Source: Clostridia bacterium UC5.1-1D2
Lineage (GTDB): Bacteria > Bacillota > Clostridia > Lachnospirales > Lachnospiraceae
DNA length: 64,000 bases
Reading direction: 5' to 3'
Assembly: GCA_001304855.1 (NCBI GenBank)
Contig: BBZN01000019.1
Location: 16,584 to 80,583, forward strand
Below, piece after piece: positions 31,249-42,185 of this stretch (positions within the stretch are counted from its first letter, which is position 1; every line of letters begins with the position of its first letter). The translations under genes were made by a program, and so were the position numbers. The notes under the pieces are model-generated. The model was given only the letters and a program-made list of their open reading frames with translations. It searched no databases and was not told where the DNA came from.

Positions 31249-34200
31249 TTACGTCACAGACGAGGGCTCATTTGTCTTTGAACAGGATTGGAGCCGTTGG
31301 CTCTCCGGCGCAGGCTGCTTGTAGGGCGTTATGTCGTGGCAGCAGAGAAGGCAGGCATCTTTTCCTGCCCAGCGGATTAAGGAAGCGTCTGCCAGGGACC
31401 ATACCTGGAGAAAGGGATTGAAGATTTCCATCGTATGGTTGACAGTTTGCCGGATTCCTTTGGCCGGGCAGAGGCTGCAGGGAGTCCCCCGTTGAAAGAA
31501 AGCCTGATGGCAGTGCATTCCAACCTTTGCCTCCGGGGCGATTTCTCTGGTTTTTGCATTGATATAGTTCAGCCTGAAGGTATCAGGGTCAATGACGTAA
31601 ATCCAGGAATTCTGAGTGTTCAGAAGGGTGTGCAAGTCTTCTGTAGCCTGAGTCAGGCGTTCCTGGGCCCGCATTTTAAGCAGAGTGGTGGAGAGCAGCT
31701 CTGCAAAGACGGTAAGAGCCTGATGTGGTTCTGATTCCACAGCCGCGTTCCGGTACAGTCGTCAAAGCCCACGAAGCCTACACGCAGGCCGTTATTGCTG
31801 ATGGCGCATTGGAGAATCGCCTTAATATTCTGGTTTGCCAGAACTTCATATTGAGCCTTGGGCAGCGAGGCGATATCGGAGCAGTAAAACACACCGTTTA
31901 TGTCGAAGTTTTCGTAGTAATCTCCTATATGGCCGTATGATACATGCTGCAGAGAGTCCTTCTGAGCCTGAACGCCTTCGCGGCACCATTCAAATGTATT
32001 CCTGCAGTAGAAGCCGTCTTGCGATTCCTCAAAGATATAGGCCCGGCTTACATCGTATTTGCGCCCTATCATTTCCAGGGCGGTGTTGATTGCAGCTGCA
32101 ACATCCACTGCCTGGTACAGGACGCCGGATACCTGCTGGATCATAGCCGCAGTTTCAAAATCAATGGTTTCGTCGGACTCGATCCGTGTGTTGGCAGTCA
32201 CAAGCTTCTCCGAGTTCATGCCGAATATCCTGGACATGGAGCGCTTGTCATACATGGCGTACTGGTTTTTTCCTTTGGCCTTGGCGGCATACAGGGCCAG
32301 ATCACAGCACTGATACAGATCTTCAAAACAGGATGCGTCTCCAGGACAGGCGGCCACGCCTACACTGCATGAGAGGGGCAGATGGCGGAGCTGATCTGCC
32401 AGAATTTCCCGGAGAGAGGTAACCAGCTGTTTGGCTCTGGCCGTCAGCTGGTCAGGACTGGATATACAATGCATATACACCAGGAATTCATCCCCCTATG
32501 CGGAGATGATGTCCTGGGGATGAAAGATCTTCCTGAGCTGGGAAGCCGTCTCTATCAGCACTGCATCTCCGAACATATGCCCGAAATTATCGTTGATATG
32601 CTTGAAATTATCTAAATCAACAATCATCATAGCCCCAGTTTCCGAAGAATCCAACTGTTTTATAAAATGTTCAATACGGCGGCGGGCGGCATTTTTGTTA
32701 AAGAGGCGGGTAAGATTATCCTGTTCCGCCCGCTCCAGCAGATCCTGGGTATGCCGTTTTTCACTGTCAATATCCAGAATGACGCCTATGGCTTTCACCG
32801 GCTCCCCTGTATCGTTAAACTGGGTGGTAGCCCTGACACGGCACCATTTGTAATGGCCCTCTGCATTTGCGATGCGGAGCTCTGTCTCGCCATAGGGCCT
32901 TCCTGAGAGGGTCTGCTCCCGGAATTTGACGAAATTCGGCATATCCTCAGGCATTATATGGGAGGCCTGGGGGATCCGCAGGGCTGATCTCCTCTGTGAT
33001 GGGCTGATATCCAAATTTTTTAAGCCAGTTGTGGGAGTAGTATATTTTGTCCAGAAAAATATCCCATTCAAAAATAATGTCATTGGTTTGGTTCAATATA
33101 ATCTTATGGCGTTCCAGCGTCAAACGCAGCTTTTCCTGCTCTGACTTAGTCTGATTGATATCCATGAGAACAGAGTCCATATATTCCAGTCCGTCGCTGC
33201 CGGTGTAGAGCTGGGTTTTATCCATAATCCAGATAATCCGGCCGTCTTTTGCCGTAATCCGGTATTCCAGTTCGATGTTGTTGCTGGCAGACTGCTGTTC
33301 CAGAAATTGCCTGCGGACATTGGCGCGGTCGTCGGGATGGATCATCTCGATAAAACGATTGTGAAAAGACTGCTCCAGTTCCTCCCTGCCGTACCCAAAC
33401 AGTGAGATAAAACCGTCATTGACATTCAGCAAAGTGAGGTTGTTGTCGTTCAGGCATTGGAGAAACCCTATCATGGAGTGGTACATAATGGAGTTTACGG
33501 GCGCATCCAGGTCACAGGAGTTTTTGTGCTCCGACGACTGGCGCCACACCAGAAGAATCTTGTGCTGGTTGGGATCCGACATATTGATTCTCAGGGTAGT
33601 CAGGTCGTACCATGTGTAACTGCCTGAGGCGTGATGATAGATTCTGCATTTTCTGAAATGCTTGACGGCGCCGCTGGTCAGAAAGTCAAAGATATGGCTG
33701 CGTTTCAGCATCTCCATCCGATCGTCGGGGTGGACGGCTTTTTCTACAAAAGTCTGGTAGGATTCCCGGAACAGGCCTTCCGAGCGCAGCAGATCAAAAT
33801 CATTGTTCTCCATATATACCAGATGGTAGATGCCGGTGTCTATGTCCAGTTCCACTACGGTTGAGTTCTCATAGCGGAGCATGGCAAAATATTTTAACTG
33901 TCCCAGCTCCAGCGTGTTTTCCAGACCTGGTTTGTACTGGTCCAGAGGAGGCTGGGCCTCCAGATCTGTATGGGCGGACATACCGTCCCCATAGTCGTGG
34001 GTCAGTTTTATAAAGGCTTTTTTTACATTTTTAAAGCACTCTAAAAGGCGGGGGGAAAATACACCGCACTCCTGGTTGAGTATCATGTTGTAAGCTTTTG
34101 CAGGGGAGTAGGCCTTTTTGTATACCCGGTCTGTTGTCAGGGCGTCATATGCGTCTGCTATGCCTACGGCCTGGGCGCAGATAGGAATATTTTCGCCCTT

Positions 34201-35032
34201 TAAACCGTCGGGATAACCGTTGCCGTCCCAGCGCTCATGGTGGTAGCGGCAGATATTGTAAGCGTAACGCAGATATTTTTCATCGTGCATCCGGTTCAGG
34301 GAGGCGAGGATCTCACAGCCTTTTACGGAATGGGTTTTCATCTGCTGGAATTCTTCTTTTGTGAGAGGGCCGGGCTTGTTAAGGATAGCATCGGGAATCG
34401 CGATTTTCCGATGTCGTGGAGGGCGGAGGCGCTGGCAATAAGGTTGATGGTGCGGTTGTCAAGGCCGTATTCCGGATAATTAACCATTACGTCCTCCAGC
34501 AGGATCTTTGTAAACATACGGATGCGGAGAACGTGCTGTCCTGATTCCAGGCTGCGGTGTTCGATGACAGAGGACAGGGCGTCGGTCAGGGCCGCTTTGG
34601 ACTCCCGGAGCCTGGAGGCCTGTTCCTCCACCAGATCTTCTAAGTGGAGCTTGTGCCTGTTTAATTCCACCACGTTGTTCACCCGCCGCCGGACTACAGA
34701 GGACTCAAAGGGCTTCTTTACAATATCCGAGGCGCCCAGGTCGAATGCCCGGACTTCACTCTCGGAAGTATCTTCAGCTGTAATTACAATCACCGGGACT
34801 ATTTCCAGCAGACCGCTGACAGACATGTCGTTCAATACCTCATAGCCGTTCCTGCCCGGCATTACGATGTCCAGGAGCATGGCGGCAATGGTATCTTTAT
34901 AGTGATTCAGAAGCATCAGCCCCTGTTGGCCGTTTTCGGCCTCCAGAATATTGTAATCCTGCTGAAATAAAGAGCGGAGGATGGCGCGGTTCATTTCCAT
35001 GTCTCTACGATTAAGAGTGTATTCCGGTTCAT
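31249..35032 (-). CDS. Response regulator with HD-GYP, PAS, GGDEF and GAF domains, frameshifts
   Basis: About 1,260 aa. Order from the start at 35032: receiver (phospho-Asp in LLDIVMPGRNG, Lys in VKKPF); HD-GYP phosphodiesterase (HDIGK, then YHHERWDGNGYPDG, ADAYDALT); PAS sensors (YIHHASGSYTWYD-like and EYRITAKDGRIIWIMD); GGDEF cyclase; GAF domain; C-terminal PAS-like module with a Cys-rich PCSLCPAKG. Indels near 35004, 34402, 32985 and 31715. At the cyclase signature the frame reads ISA, stop (32496-32498), GDEF, one residue short of GGDEF; this suggests three lost bases or a real nonsense change. It would couple a phosphorelay to c-di-GMP breakdown and synthesis. Confidence 0.83.
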
Positions 35033-35186
35033 GAGAGCCCCTTTTGATTGGTTGGTATCCTTCTATTATATCGGATATTCCCTGTTTCTACAAGCATAGG
35101 TTCTTCTGGGATAAGGGACAGGAGGAGGGGGAAAAAGCGGGCTTTCGGCCAAAGATGGGAGAACAAAAAATCATTCATCTTACGGC

Positions 35187-35233
35187 AAAAGGAGCGTATA
35201 ACATGGAAGCAGTCCATGCTATACGCTCCTTTT
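35187..35233. terminator. Bidirectional hairpin
   Basis: AAAAGGAGCGTAT (35187-35199) pairs with ATACGCTCCTTTT (35221-35233), with an inner TGGA/TCCA pairing. It lies 155 bp upstream of the HD-GYP gene start, separating it from the mobile-element-like segment. Confidence 0.7.
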
Positions 35234-35255
35234 GTTGTAACAGGGGGATGTATTT

Positions 35256-35513
35256 TTCGCAGATTCCCTTAATCTGTGAAAAATAAACGCTTCGGTACAC
35301 TCCGAAAAAACAGATTTCATCTTTTCTATTGTAGTATATCGGCAGAATTCCGCGAAAAGATAACCTCTGATTCTATTAATTCTAATATTTATAAAAAATA
35401 ATGGAGGAAATTGCAAGTACAATTCAGCTGAATCTTAGGGCATGTATGTTGAAAAACCAGGCTGACCCTAGATAGAGTGCGTTTATTTTTCACAGATTAA
35501 GGGAATCTGCGAA
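35256..35513. mobile_element. MITE-like element with perfect 35-bp terminal inverted repeats
   Basis: TTCGCAGATTCCCTTAATCT begins the left arm (35256-35290); the right arm (35479-35513) is its exact reverse complement over all 35 bp. The interior (188 bp) has no gene and is AT-rich. No target-site duplication is evident. It lies 84 bp upstream of the TnpB-like gene. Confidence 0.7.
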
Positions 35514-35597
35514 GAATTCTATTCATCTTCTAATAATTATAGTTCATATTAAGTAAATTGTATCTGAGAGCTTGGTTAGTGCAGCAAAGGAAGAACA

Positions 35598-36942
35598 ATG
35601 ACCCTGAATAAGGTATGTAAGACCGTATGCCAGCATAATAAAGAACCTGTCTCACCGGAAGATATGCAAAAACTTCAGGAGATAGCTCATGATTACAGCA
35701 AAGTTAAAAATTACGTTTACCAGAGGTACGGAGGTATAAAAAGTCTTTCAAAGATTTATCCGGGCTACACAGTCCAAAATGAAATGACAAAAAGCGGGCT
35801 CCGCACACAACTGGGTTTGCCTTCCGTATATTTTTATCTTGCTGTTTTTGATGCTCTGGGAGATATAAAGACGCAGTGGACAAGGACAAAAAGCGCTGTG
35901 ACAGCCGCAATCAATGATAATGTGAGATTTACGCCTGAGGATCGGCATTACCTGCGGTTTGTGATAAAAGTGGACGGGTGCCTGGATTCGGTTCTCAATG
36001 GAAAAGAGATTCTTTTACCGGAGAAAATGCAGGAATCCTACAGAGGCGCAGCTTCAGGCGCAGATGTGAAAAATCTGAACAGATACCTGTGCAGACAGGT
36101 GAGAAGGCGGCTGCCCAGGCTTCACACAGACAATGCAAATGGGTTTTCTGTGGCAGAGAGGGCATACCGTTATGGCTGCAGGGGGAAGGAGCATGGGATC
36201 TTCCTGTCAACTAAGGAGAGCCGCAGGCGGATTTTCATTCCTCTGACGGATCCGAATGAATATAAAAAACAGCTTTACATCAAGCTGAAGCCGGCAGAAA
36301 ACAGCATAGAGATCGCCGCTTTGGTAGAGGCCTCTATCCGCCGGCACAAAGATTATGAGAATGAAATCGGACTGTCCCCGGGAATATGGCAGATGTTTAC
36401 CACCCACAGGGAACTGTATACGGCGGTCAGTTCGGGGAGCTTCACAGGGAATTGACGGAATTCATGACAGCGGGCAGCCGCACTTACCGCAGGGAGGGAT
36501 GCAATAATCCCGGGCGGAAGAAATATGAAAGTCAGAGACAAAGGCTGAACGCAAAGCTGGAAACCTATGTGAACCAGGAGATCAACCGTCTGCTCAGACA
36601 AGAGAAACCAAAAACTCTGTACATTCCAAAGCTTCCCCGCAATTCCAAAAGGGGGAAAAACGGAAGAATAAACTATTCTGTAACTGTGTGGAGGAGGGGC
36701 TATATCAACAAAAGGCTGATGTACAAATGCAGGGAGAATGGGGTTGAGACAGTGGAAGTAATTGGAAAGGATATCAGCGCAGAGTGCAGCGCCTGCGGAG
36801 CCTGGGAGTGTGTGAGAATCATCAGTTCAGGTGTGAGCGCTGCGGTTATAAAGAACATAAAAAGATAAACGCAGCCAGAAACGCCCTAAAGCGGGGGAGG
36901 CTGGGACAGGGGTGCGATACCGCCCTTTGTACGGAAACATAG
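35598..36942 (+). CDS. TnpB-family protein lacking canonical RuvC acidic residues, two frameshifts
   Basis: About 448 aa after repair of one G lost near 36400 and one near 36807. The C-terminal half follows the TnpB/OrfB layout: RuvC-I-like strand, long helical segment, RuvC-II-like strand, zinc ribbon (ECSACG, then RCERCGY) and RuvC-III-like NAARNALKRG. The usual acids are replaced: NEIGLSPG where GIDLG is expected (Asp to Glu), YIPKLP where an IEDL-like Glu is expected (Pro-Lys), and HKKINAARN where DxNAA is expected (Lys). A DNA-cutting role is therefore doubtful. An RNA-guided binding role, as described for TnpB-derived repressors (TldR), is inference. No TnpA is seen. Confidence 0.72.
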
Positions 36943-37259
36943 TTTGTTGGGAACATCTTGCAGATGAGTCACGGCGCCTGCTGTGGTTTTACCGGATGGC
37001 CGGACTGCAAAATAGTTCCTGATATATAAAAAACACAACGGCGTTAGAATAAGCGGAAACGTGAATTGGGTACGCCAGGACCTTTGGAACACAGGCCTCT
37101 AAGGCTGTGATGTACAGAGGAGCGAAGCGGATAAAAACGCATTACTTTCAGATGGAAAGTAACCAATGTGTCTTATTCATTTTACAACAGACAGAGGCGG
37201 TAAAAGTACAATTTATATCAGGTGCTTTAAAGTACTCCGGGAGGAATTTAAGTGAGAAG
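36943..37259 (+). other. Noncoding tail of TnpB-like gene; guide-RNA or right-end candidate
   Basis: 317 bp with no convincing gene. TnpB-type guide RNAs are normally encoded at and just beyond the 3' end of the gene. This stretch contains several short hairpins, notably TTACTTTC/GAAAGTAA with a 5-nt loop (37142-37162), similar to the subterminal palindromes of IS200/IS605 ends. The segment ends at the ribosome site of the next gene. Confidence 0.35.
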
Positions 37260-38830
37260 ATGTCAGAAAAAAAATTTCTGGAGCAGATTGATATGCTCTG
37301 CGAGGCCTGCAGCGTGCTGGAAAAGCAGCCGCCGGGGCCTGGGTATGTGAACCTGTGTGCAGATATGCAGGAGTTTGTGGCGGCTATCTTTGATTATCTT
37401 GAACATATTTCAGGCTCAGAGACGGAGACGGCCGGGCTCCTCTGCCAACTATACAGAATGTTATTTAACGCAAGCCAGGGAGAAAGTACGGCCGGGCAGC
37501 TCCTTAAACTGGTTATGGACATCGGTGCATGTGCCGGCCGGGAACTGAAAGCGGATAAAATAGAAGCGGCTTTTTTTGTTATAAGGCAAGTATGAGCGAT
37601 TGCCTGGAAAGCATCTATTTTGCCGCCAGGGAGGATCCGGCCTGTGACGCGTACTTTATTCCAATTCCATACTATGACAAGAATGGTGACGGTACTGCGG
37701 GGCAGATGCACTTTGAAGGAGCGGACTGTTATTCTGACAAATATGAGCTTGTGGACTGGCAAAATTACGATGTGGAAGCCAGAAGGCCCGACATCGTCTT
37801 TATCATGAATCCTTATGATGAGTATAATTATGTGACCGGCGTGCACCCTGATTTCTATGCTAAACGGCTGAGGAATTTTACCGATCTGTTGGTATATATA
37901 CCTTATATTATACACAGCGAGGTAGTTGATTCTGTGGTGGGGAGTCTGCCGGGGGTGACTTACGCACACAAGGTGATTGTACAGTCGGAAAATGTAAGGA
38001 GGCAGTATATTGACAGCATTCTCCAGCAGATACAGGGGATTACACGGACATATGCAGAAGAAAAAGTCGCAGCCCTGGGTTCGCCAAAGACAGATAAAAT
38101 CACGGCCTGTAAAAAGACGGATTACCCTCTTCCGGAGAGCTGGAGGAACCTGTTATATTCAGGAAATTCCGAAAAAATGGTTTTGCTCTACAACCTTTCC
38201 ATTGAGACTGCCCTCAGCTATTCCAGGGGAGAGAGTTGTGACGGGTATCTGAATAAAATACGCAGTATTTTCCGCTATTTTGAAAACCGAAGGGATGTTG
38301 TGCTCTGGTGGAGGCCCCATCCGCTTCTGGAACAGACCTTCCGCTCCATGCGCCCGCGGCTGTATGGGGAGTATAGGAGAATGGTAGAGTACTTCAGGGA
38401 GAACCGGCTGGGAATCTATGACGACAGCGCTGACATGGACAGGGCCGTTGCTTATGCGGACGCCTGCTATGGGGATGAAAGTTCGGTGAATTTACTGCTG
38501 CAGTTCGCAGGTAAACCCGTCCTCATTCAGAACATACATAACGCAGGAAGGGAGCCTGCCGTTCCTGAGGATGAGGAGCAGGTGAGAAACGCCATGGACA
38601 AATTTGTGGCCCGGCAGCACTATAACAGCTACATCCTCTATGAGGCCCGGGACGCGGCTGAGGGAGGATTCAGCCTGGCCGGTTTTATCAGGCATTTTGA
38701 CCTAATTAAGGAACGAAGCGGGGAGCAGTCGGCAAAATACCGTCAACGGTACACAAATGCCGATGGTACGGCAGGACAAAGGATATACGAATATACAAGC
38801 TCAATAGTAAGGAGTATGGATAATGAATAA
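37260..38830 (+). CDS. CDP-glycerol glycerophosphotransferase-like polymer transferase, one frameshift
   Basis: Teichoic-acid-polymerase-like transferase, ~523 aa, moving a polyol-phosphate-like unit from a CDP carrier to a surface chain. A helical N-terminal ~105 residues precede the catalytic region: DAYFIPIPYYDKNGDG, RPDIVFIMNPYDEYNYVT, VLWWRPHPLLEQTF (with the family PHP motif) and YADACYGDESSV. One T is missing from a T8 run near 37573, splitting the two parts. Start 37260 is chosen as the first ATG after a GGAGG; the spacing (~15) is long, so the start is uncertain. Its 3' end overlaps pepM by 8 bp, indicating co-transcription with the phosphonate genes. Confidence 0.78.
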
Positions 38831-40415
38831 AGCAAAACGGTTTCGGGAATTACTCAACGGGGACAGGCACTTTTTTCTTATGGAAGCCCACGACGGCCTT
38901 TCTGCAAAAATTGTGGAGGAAGCGGGCTTTCCGGCCATCTGGGCCAGCGGCCTGTCCATAACCGCTTCTCTTGGCGTGCGTGACAATAATGAAATTTCCT
39001 ACACCCAGCTGCTGGATGTGCTGGAGTATATGAACGACGCTGCGGGCCTCCCTATACTGGTTGACGGGGATACGGGCTACGGCAACTTCAATAATGCCTG
39101 CAGGCTGCTTCAGAAGCTGGAGCAGATGGGGATTGCGGCAGTCTGCATTGAAGATAAAAAATTCCCAAAGACCAACTCGTTCCTGGAGACGAAACTGGAC
39201 GCCCTGGCGGATCCCCTGGAGTTTGCAGGAAAAATACGCGCGATGAAGGCTACACAGACAAGCCCTGACTTTGCGGTCATAGCCAGACTGGAGTCCCTGA
39301 TTGTGGGAGCCGGAGTTGAGGACGCAGTGAAGAGGGCGGAGTTATATCTTGACGCGGGAGCCGACGCCATACTGGTACATTCCAAGCGTCCCAACTCCAA
39401 GGATATTGATGATTTTCTGGCGGCATTTACCCTGGACGTTCCAATCTTTATCGTACCTACAAAATACTATACTGTGCCTGTAAGCCATCTTATCAGAGAC
39501 AAGAGAGTCAGAGGCATTATATGGGCCAATCATAATGTCCGGGCCTGCGTCACCGCAATGCAGGAGGTGAGCAAAAAGATTTACAATGAGGGCTCCATAG
39601 CAAGCGTTGAGGGGACAATTGCATCTGTATCTGAGATATTCAGGCTGCAGAAAAATGAGGAGTACCTTGAAATGGAGAAAAAATACCTGCCCCTGTATCC
39701 GAATCTCAGCGCTGCTATACTGGCGGCGGGAGGCCCCGGTTCCCTGGACTTTAACAAACCCAAGGCCTTGCTGAAAATAAACGGAAAAAGCATATTGGAG
39801 CATCAGCTGGATGTGCTGAAATCAGTGGGAATATCCAACATTACAATTGTCAGAGGATACAAGAGGGAAGAGATCCAGGCCAGTGATTTGACTATGATAG
39901 ATAATCATAAGTGGAACAGCACAAACGCAGTTTACTCCCTTTCCCTTGTGGCCTCCGCCATGGGACAGCCTTATCTGGTATTGTACGGAGACGTCTTTTT
40001 CAAGCGGTATCTGCTGCGGTCCATCATTGATTATGCCGCAGAACGTCCTTCGGCAGATGTGATTTTGGTGTGCGTAAAAGAAGACTATATTGACGCCGGT
40101 TATTCACTGAGACTTAATAAAAAGATGGATCTCTTCGGCGACGATTCGGAGCTGAAGGTTGTGGGAGTCTGCGCGGACGGCGAAGGGATGAGGGACGGCT
40201 GCGACGTGTATTTCAGCGGCCTGTTGATGATAAACAATCATCTGGCTGTAAAACGGCTTCTCAGAGGCGAGGACATCGAAGGGCTGCACACCTCGGACTT
40301 TATGCGCAATGCTCTGAACCAGGGGCTGACTCTTGCCGTAATCATGTCCTCCCGGGAAGCCATTGTGGATGTAAATTCACTGAATGATTTGATGAAGGCA
40401 GGTGAAATACTGTGA
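38823..40415 (+). CDS. pepM: Phosphoenolpyruvate mutase fused to nucleotidyltransferase
   Basis: 530 aa, intact. Residues 1-~285 are PEP mutase, making the C-P bond by converting PEP to phosphonopyruvate: VDGDTGYGNFNN (~residue 80) and the diagnostic EDKKFPKTNSF (~residue 109). Residues ~293-530 are a nucleotidyltransferase (SAAILAAGGPGSLDFNKPKA, LLKINGKSILEHQ) of the type that activates 2-aminoethylphosphonate as a CMP derivative (PntC-like). The usual Arg of the LAAGxGxR loop is replaced. The start overlaps the previous gene; the stop overlaps the next gene's GTG start. Because no frameshift repair is needed, the fusion is credible. Confidence 0.9.
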   Translation: MNKAKRFRELLNGDRHFFLMEAHDGLSAKIVEEAGFPAIWASGLSITASLGVRDNNEISYTQLLDVLEYMNDAAGLPILVDGDTGYGNFNNACRLLQKLEQMGIAAVCIEDKKFPKTNSFLETKLDALADPLEFAGKIRAMKATQTSPDFAVIARLESLIVGAGVEDAVKRAELYLDAGADAILVHSKRPNSKDIDDFLAAFTLDVPIFIVPTKYYTVPVSHLIRDKRVRGIIWANHNVRACVTAMQEVSKKIYNEGSIASVEGTIASVSEIFRLQKNEEYLEMEKKYLPLYPNLSAAILAAGGPGSLDFNKPKALLKINGKSILEHQLDVLKSVGISNITIVRGYKREEIQASDLTMIDNHKWNSTNAVYSLSLVASAMGQPYLVLYGDVFFKRYLLRSIIDYAAERPSADVILVCVKEDYIDAGYSLRLNKKMDLFGDDSELKVVGVCADGEGMRDGCDVYFSGLLMINNHLAVKRLLRGEDIEGLHTSDFMRNALNQGLTLAVIMSSREAIVDVNSLNDLMKAGEIL

Positions 40416-41467
40416 TTGATACAAAGGAATTTGTGGACGGGCTTATTTCAAAAGGGATAAATAAATTTGCAGGGGTGCCCTGTTCCTTCCTGGGACCGCT
40501 CATCAATGAGGCCGGGAACCGGGGGCTGTATGAGCCCTTTGTAAATGAAGGCGATGCGCTGGCTTATGGGGCCGGAGCGGCTCTTGCAGGGCACAGATGC
40601 GCGGTGGTTATGCAGAATTCGGGACTCTCCAACGCCCTTTCGCCGCTGACCTCCCTCAATGAACTGTTTGGGCTGCACACCCTGCTGATCATTGGAAACC
40701 GGGGGGCCGATGATGAACCCCAGCACAGGATTATGGCAGGCGCCCTTAAGCCCTTTCTGGATACGCTGGGCATACCGTATTTTAACGCCGAGGACAGGGA
40801 AGCCGCCGCTGAGGCCTGCTCTTATCTGGACAGGGGCAGCGCCGCAATTCTGGTGAACGGCAGAGATACCTTTTCACAGACGCCTGCAGAAAGAATCTCC
40901 CGGAACAGGGGCTGCCCCTTCGCTACGACATTTTAAAGGCCATATCGGACTGGGGTGAGGATTCTGTGATTGTCACTGCCACAGGGTTTACCAGCCGCGA
41001 GATGTTCTGTATAAAAGACCGGCCGGAAAACTTTTACATGGTGGGTTCCATGGGATGCCTGTCATCCCTGCCTCAGGCATAGCCGATTATATGGGCAATA
41101 AAACCGTCATTGCCATTGACGGGGACAGCGCCTGCCTGATGCGGCTTGGAGCCCTGTATACATTGACCCAGAGGCGGCCGTCCAACTTGTGCTACATCGT
41201 TCTTGACAACGAGGCTAATGAGTCTACGGGCGGACAGTGCAACAGTCTGGGGGAGAGCCGCCTGTTCGGCGTGATGGACAACCTGTATCCCACGGAAAAA
41301 GTAAATTCTCCAGAAGCCATGGCCGCCGCCCTGCATAAATTCCGGCAATCGCGTCCTACAAGCAGATTTACGTAAGAACAGGCCTTGGGACAGTGAAAGG
41401 CCTTCCGCGGCCGGACAGACAGCTGATTTTTGACCAGGCAAAACGGTTTCGGCAGGCAATGCTATGA
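40412..41467 (+). CDS. ppd: Phosphonopyruvate decarboxylase, three frameshifts
   Basis: Thiamine-diphosphate enzyme converting phosphonopyruvate to phosphonoacetaldehyde, the step that pulls the unfavourable mutase reaction forward. N-terminal half: GVPCSFLGPLINEA and VNEGDALAYGAGAALAG (cofactor Glu). C-terminal half: the TPP/Mg motif IAIDGDSACLMRLGAL to LDNEANESTGGQ. Single-base losses near 40898 (CCCC), 41070 (GG) and 41354 (GGG). Repaired stop 41465-41467, ~352 aa, overlapping the next ATG by 4 bp. GTG start at 40412 overlaps the pepM stop. Confidence 0.88.
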
Positions 41468-42184
41468 GGACGGCGGTTTTATCTGACGTACATGGAAACC
41501 TGCAGGCCCTGAAAGCGGTTCTCCAGGACTGTGAAAGGCAAAAGGTGGATAATTTCTGGCTCCTTGGAGATTACGTTGATTACGGAGGGAATTCCATAGA
41601 GACGGTGAAGGAGCTGGCGGCTCTGAAAGCAGAATATATGATAGCGGGCAACCATGACGCCTGCCTGTACATACCTGCCGTAAGAAGCAGCTCCACACCT
41701 CACGGGCGGCTGGCTTATGAGTATACCAGGGAGCTTGTGGCCGGGAACCGGAAAAGCTTTGAGATGCTGGAGTCCATTGTTCATAAACCGCTGCTTTATC
41801 TTGAACATAGAAGGACGCTGCTGGTTCATGGAACACCGGAGGATCCTTATTGGGGGAAAATTCCTGCCCGGGGAAAATGCAGATTCGCTGTATGCCGTCA
41901 TGGAACAGCTGGGTGCAGACACCATGTTCATGGGACATTCCCATGTCAGTTTTATGCTCACAAAGGGAGGCCGGAGGATCATCAATCCAGGCAGCGTCGG
42001 ACAACCCAGAAATGGCTGTCCCGGGGCTGCCTATGCAATTGCCGGCGGGGACGGGATAACGTTCAGACAGGTGGAATATGATATTGACGGCGCTGCAGAG
42101 GCCATCAGGCGGGCGGGACTGCCTGATTATCTGTGGAGGCGGTTATATAAGGCATATAATGGGCCGAAGGAGGTTTTAAATTAA
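41464..42184 (+). CDS. Calcineurin-like metallophosphoesterase, one frameshift
   Basis: Two-metal phosphoesterase of the YfcE-like group, ~240 aa. All motifs are present: DVHGN (residue 8), GDYVDYGG, GNHDA, VHGTP and GHSHVSF. One base too many (or two too few) near 41862 in the GGGGAAAATT stretch. It starts inside the stop of the decarboxylase gene, so translation is probably coupled. Possible role: hydrolysis of a phosphate or phosphonate ester during surface-polymer synthesis; substrate unknown. Confidence 0.83.
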
Positions 42185-42185
42185 T

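Noticed and set aside
35598..36942. Active IS200/IS605 transposon
   Set aside because: No TnpA gene, catalytic acids of the TnpB-like protein replaced, and element ends not demonstrated.
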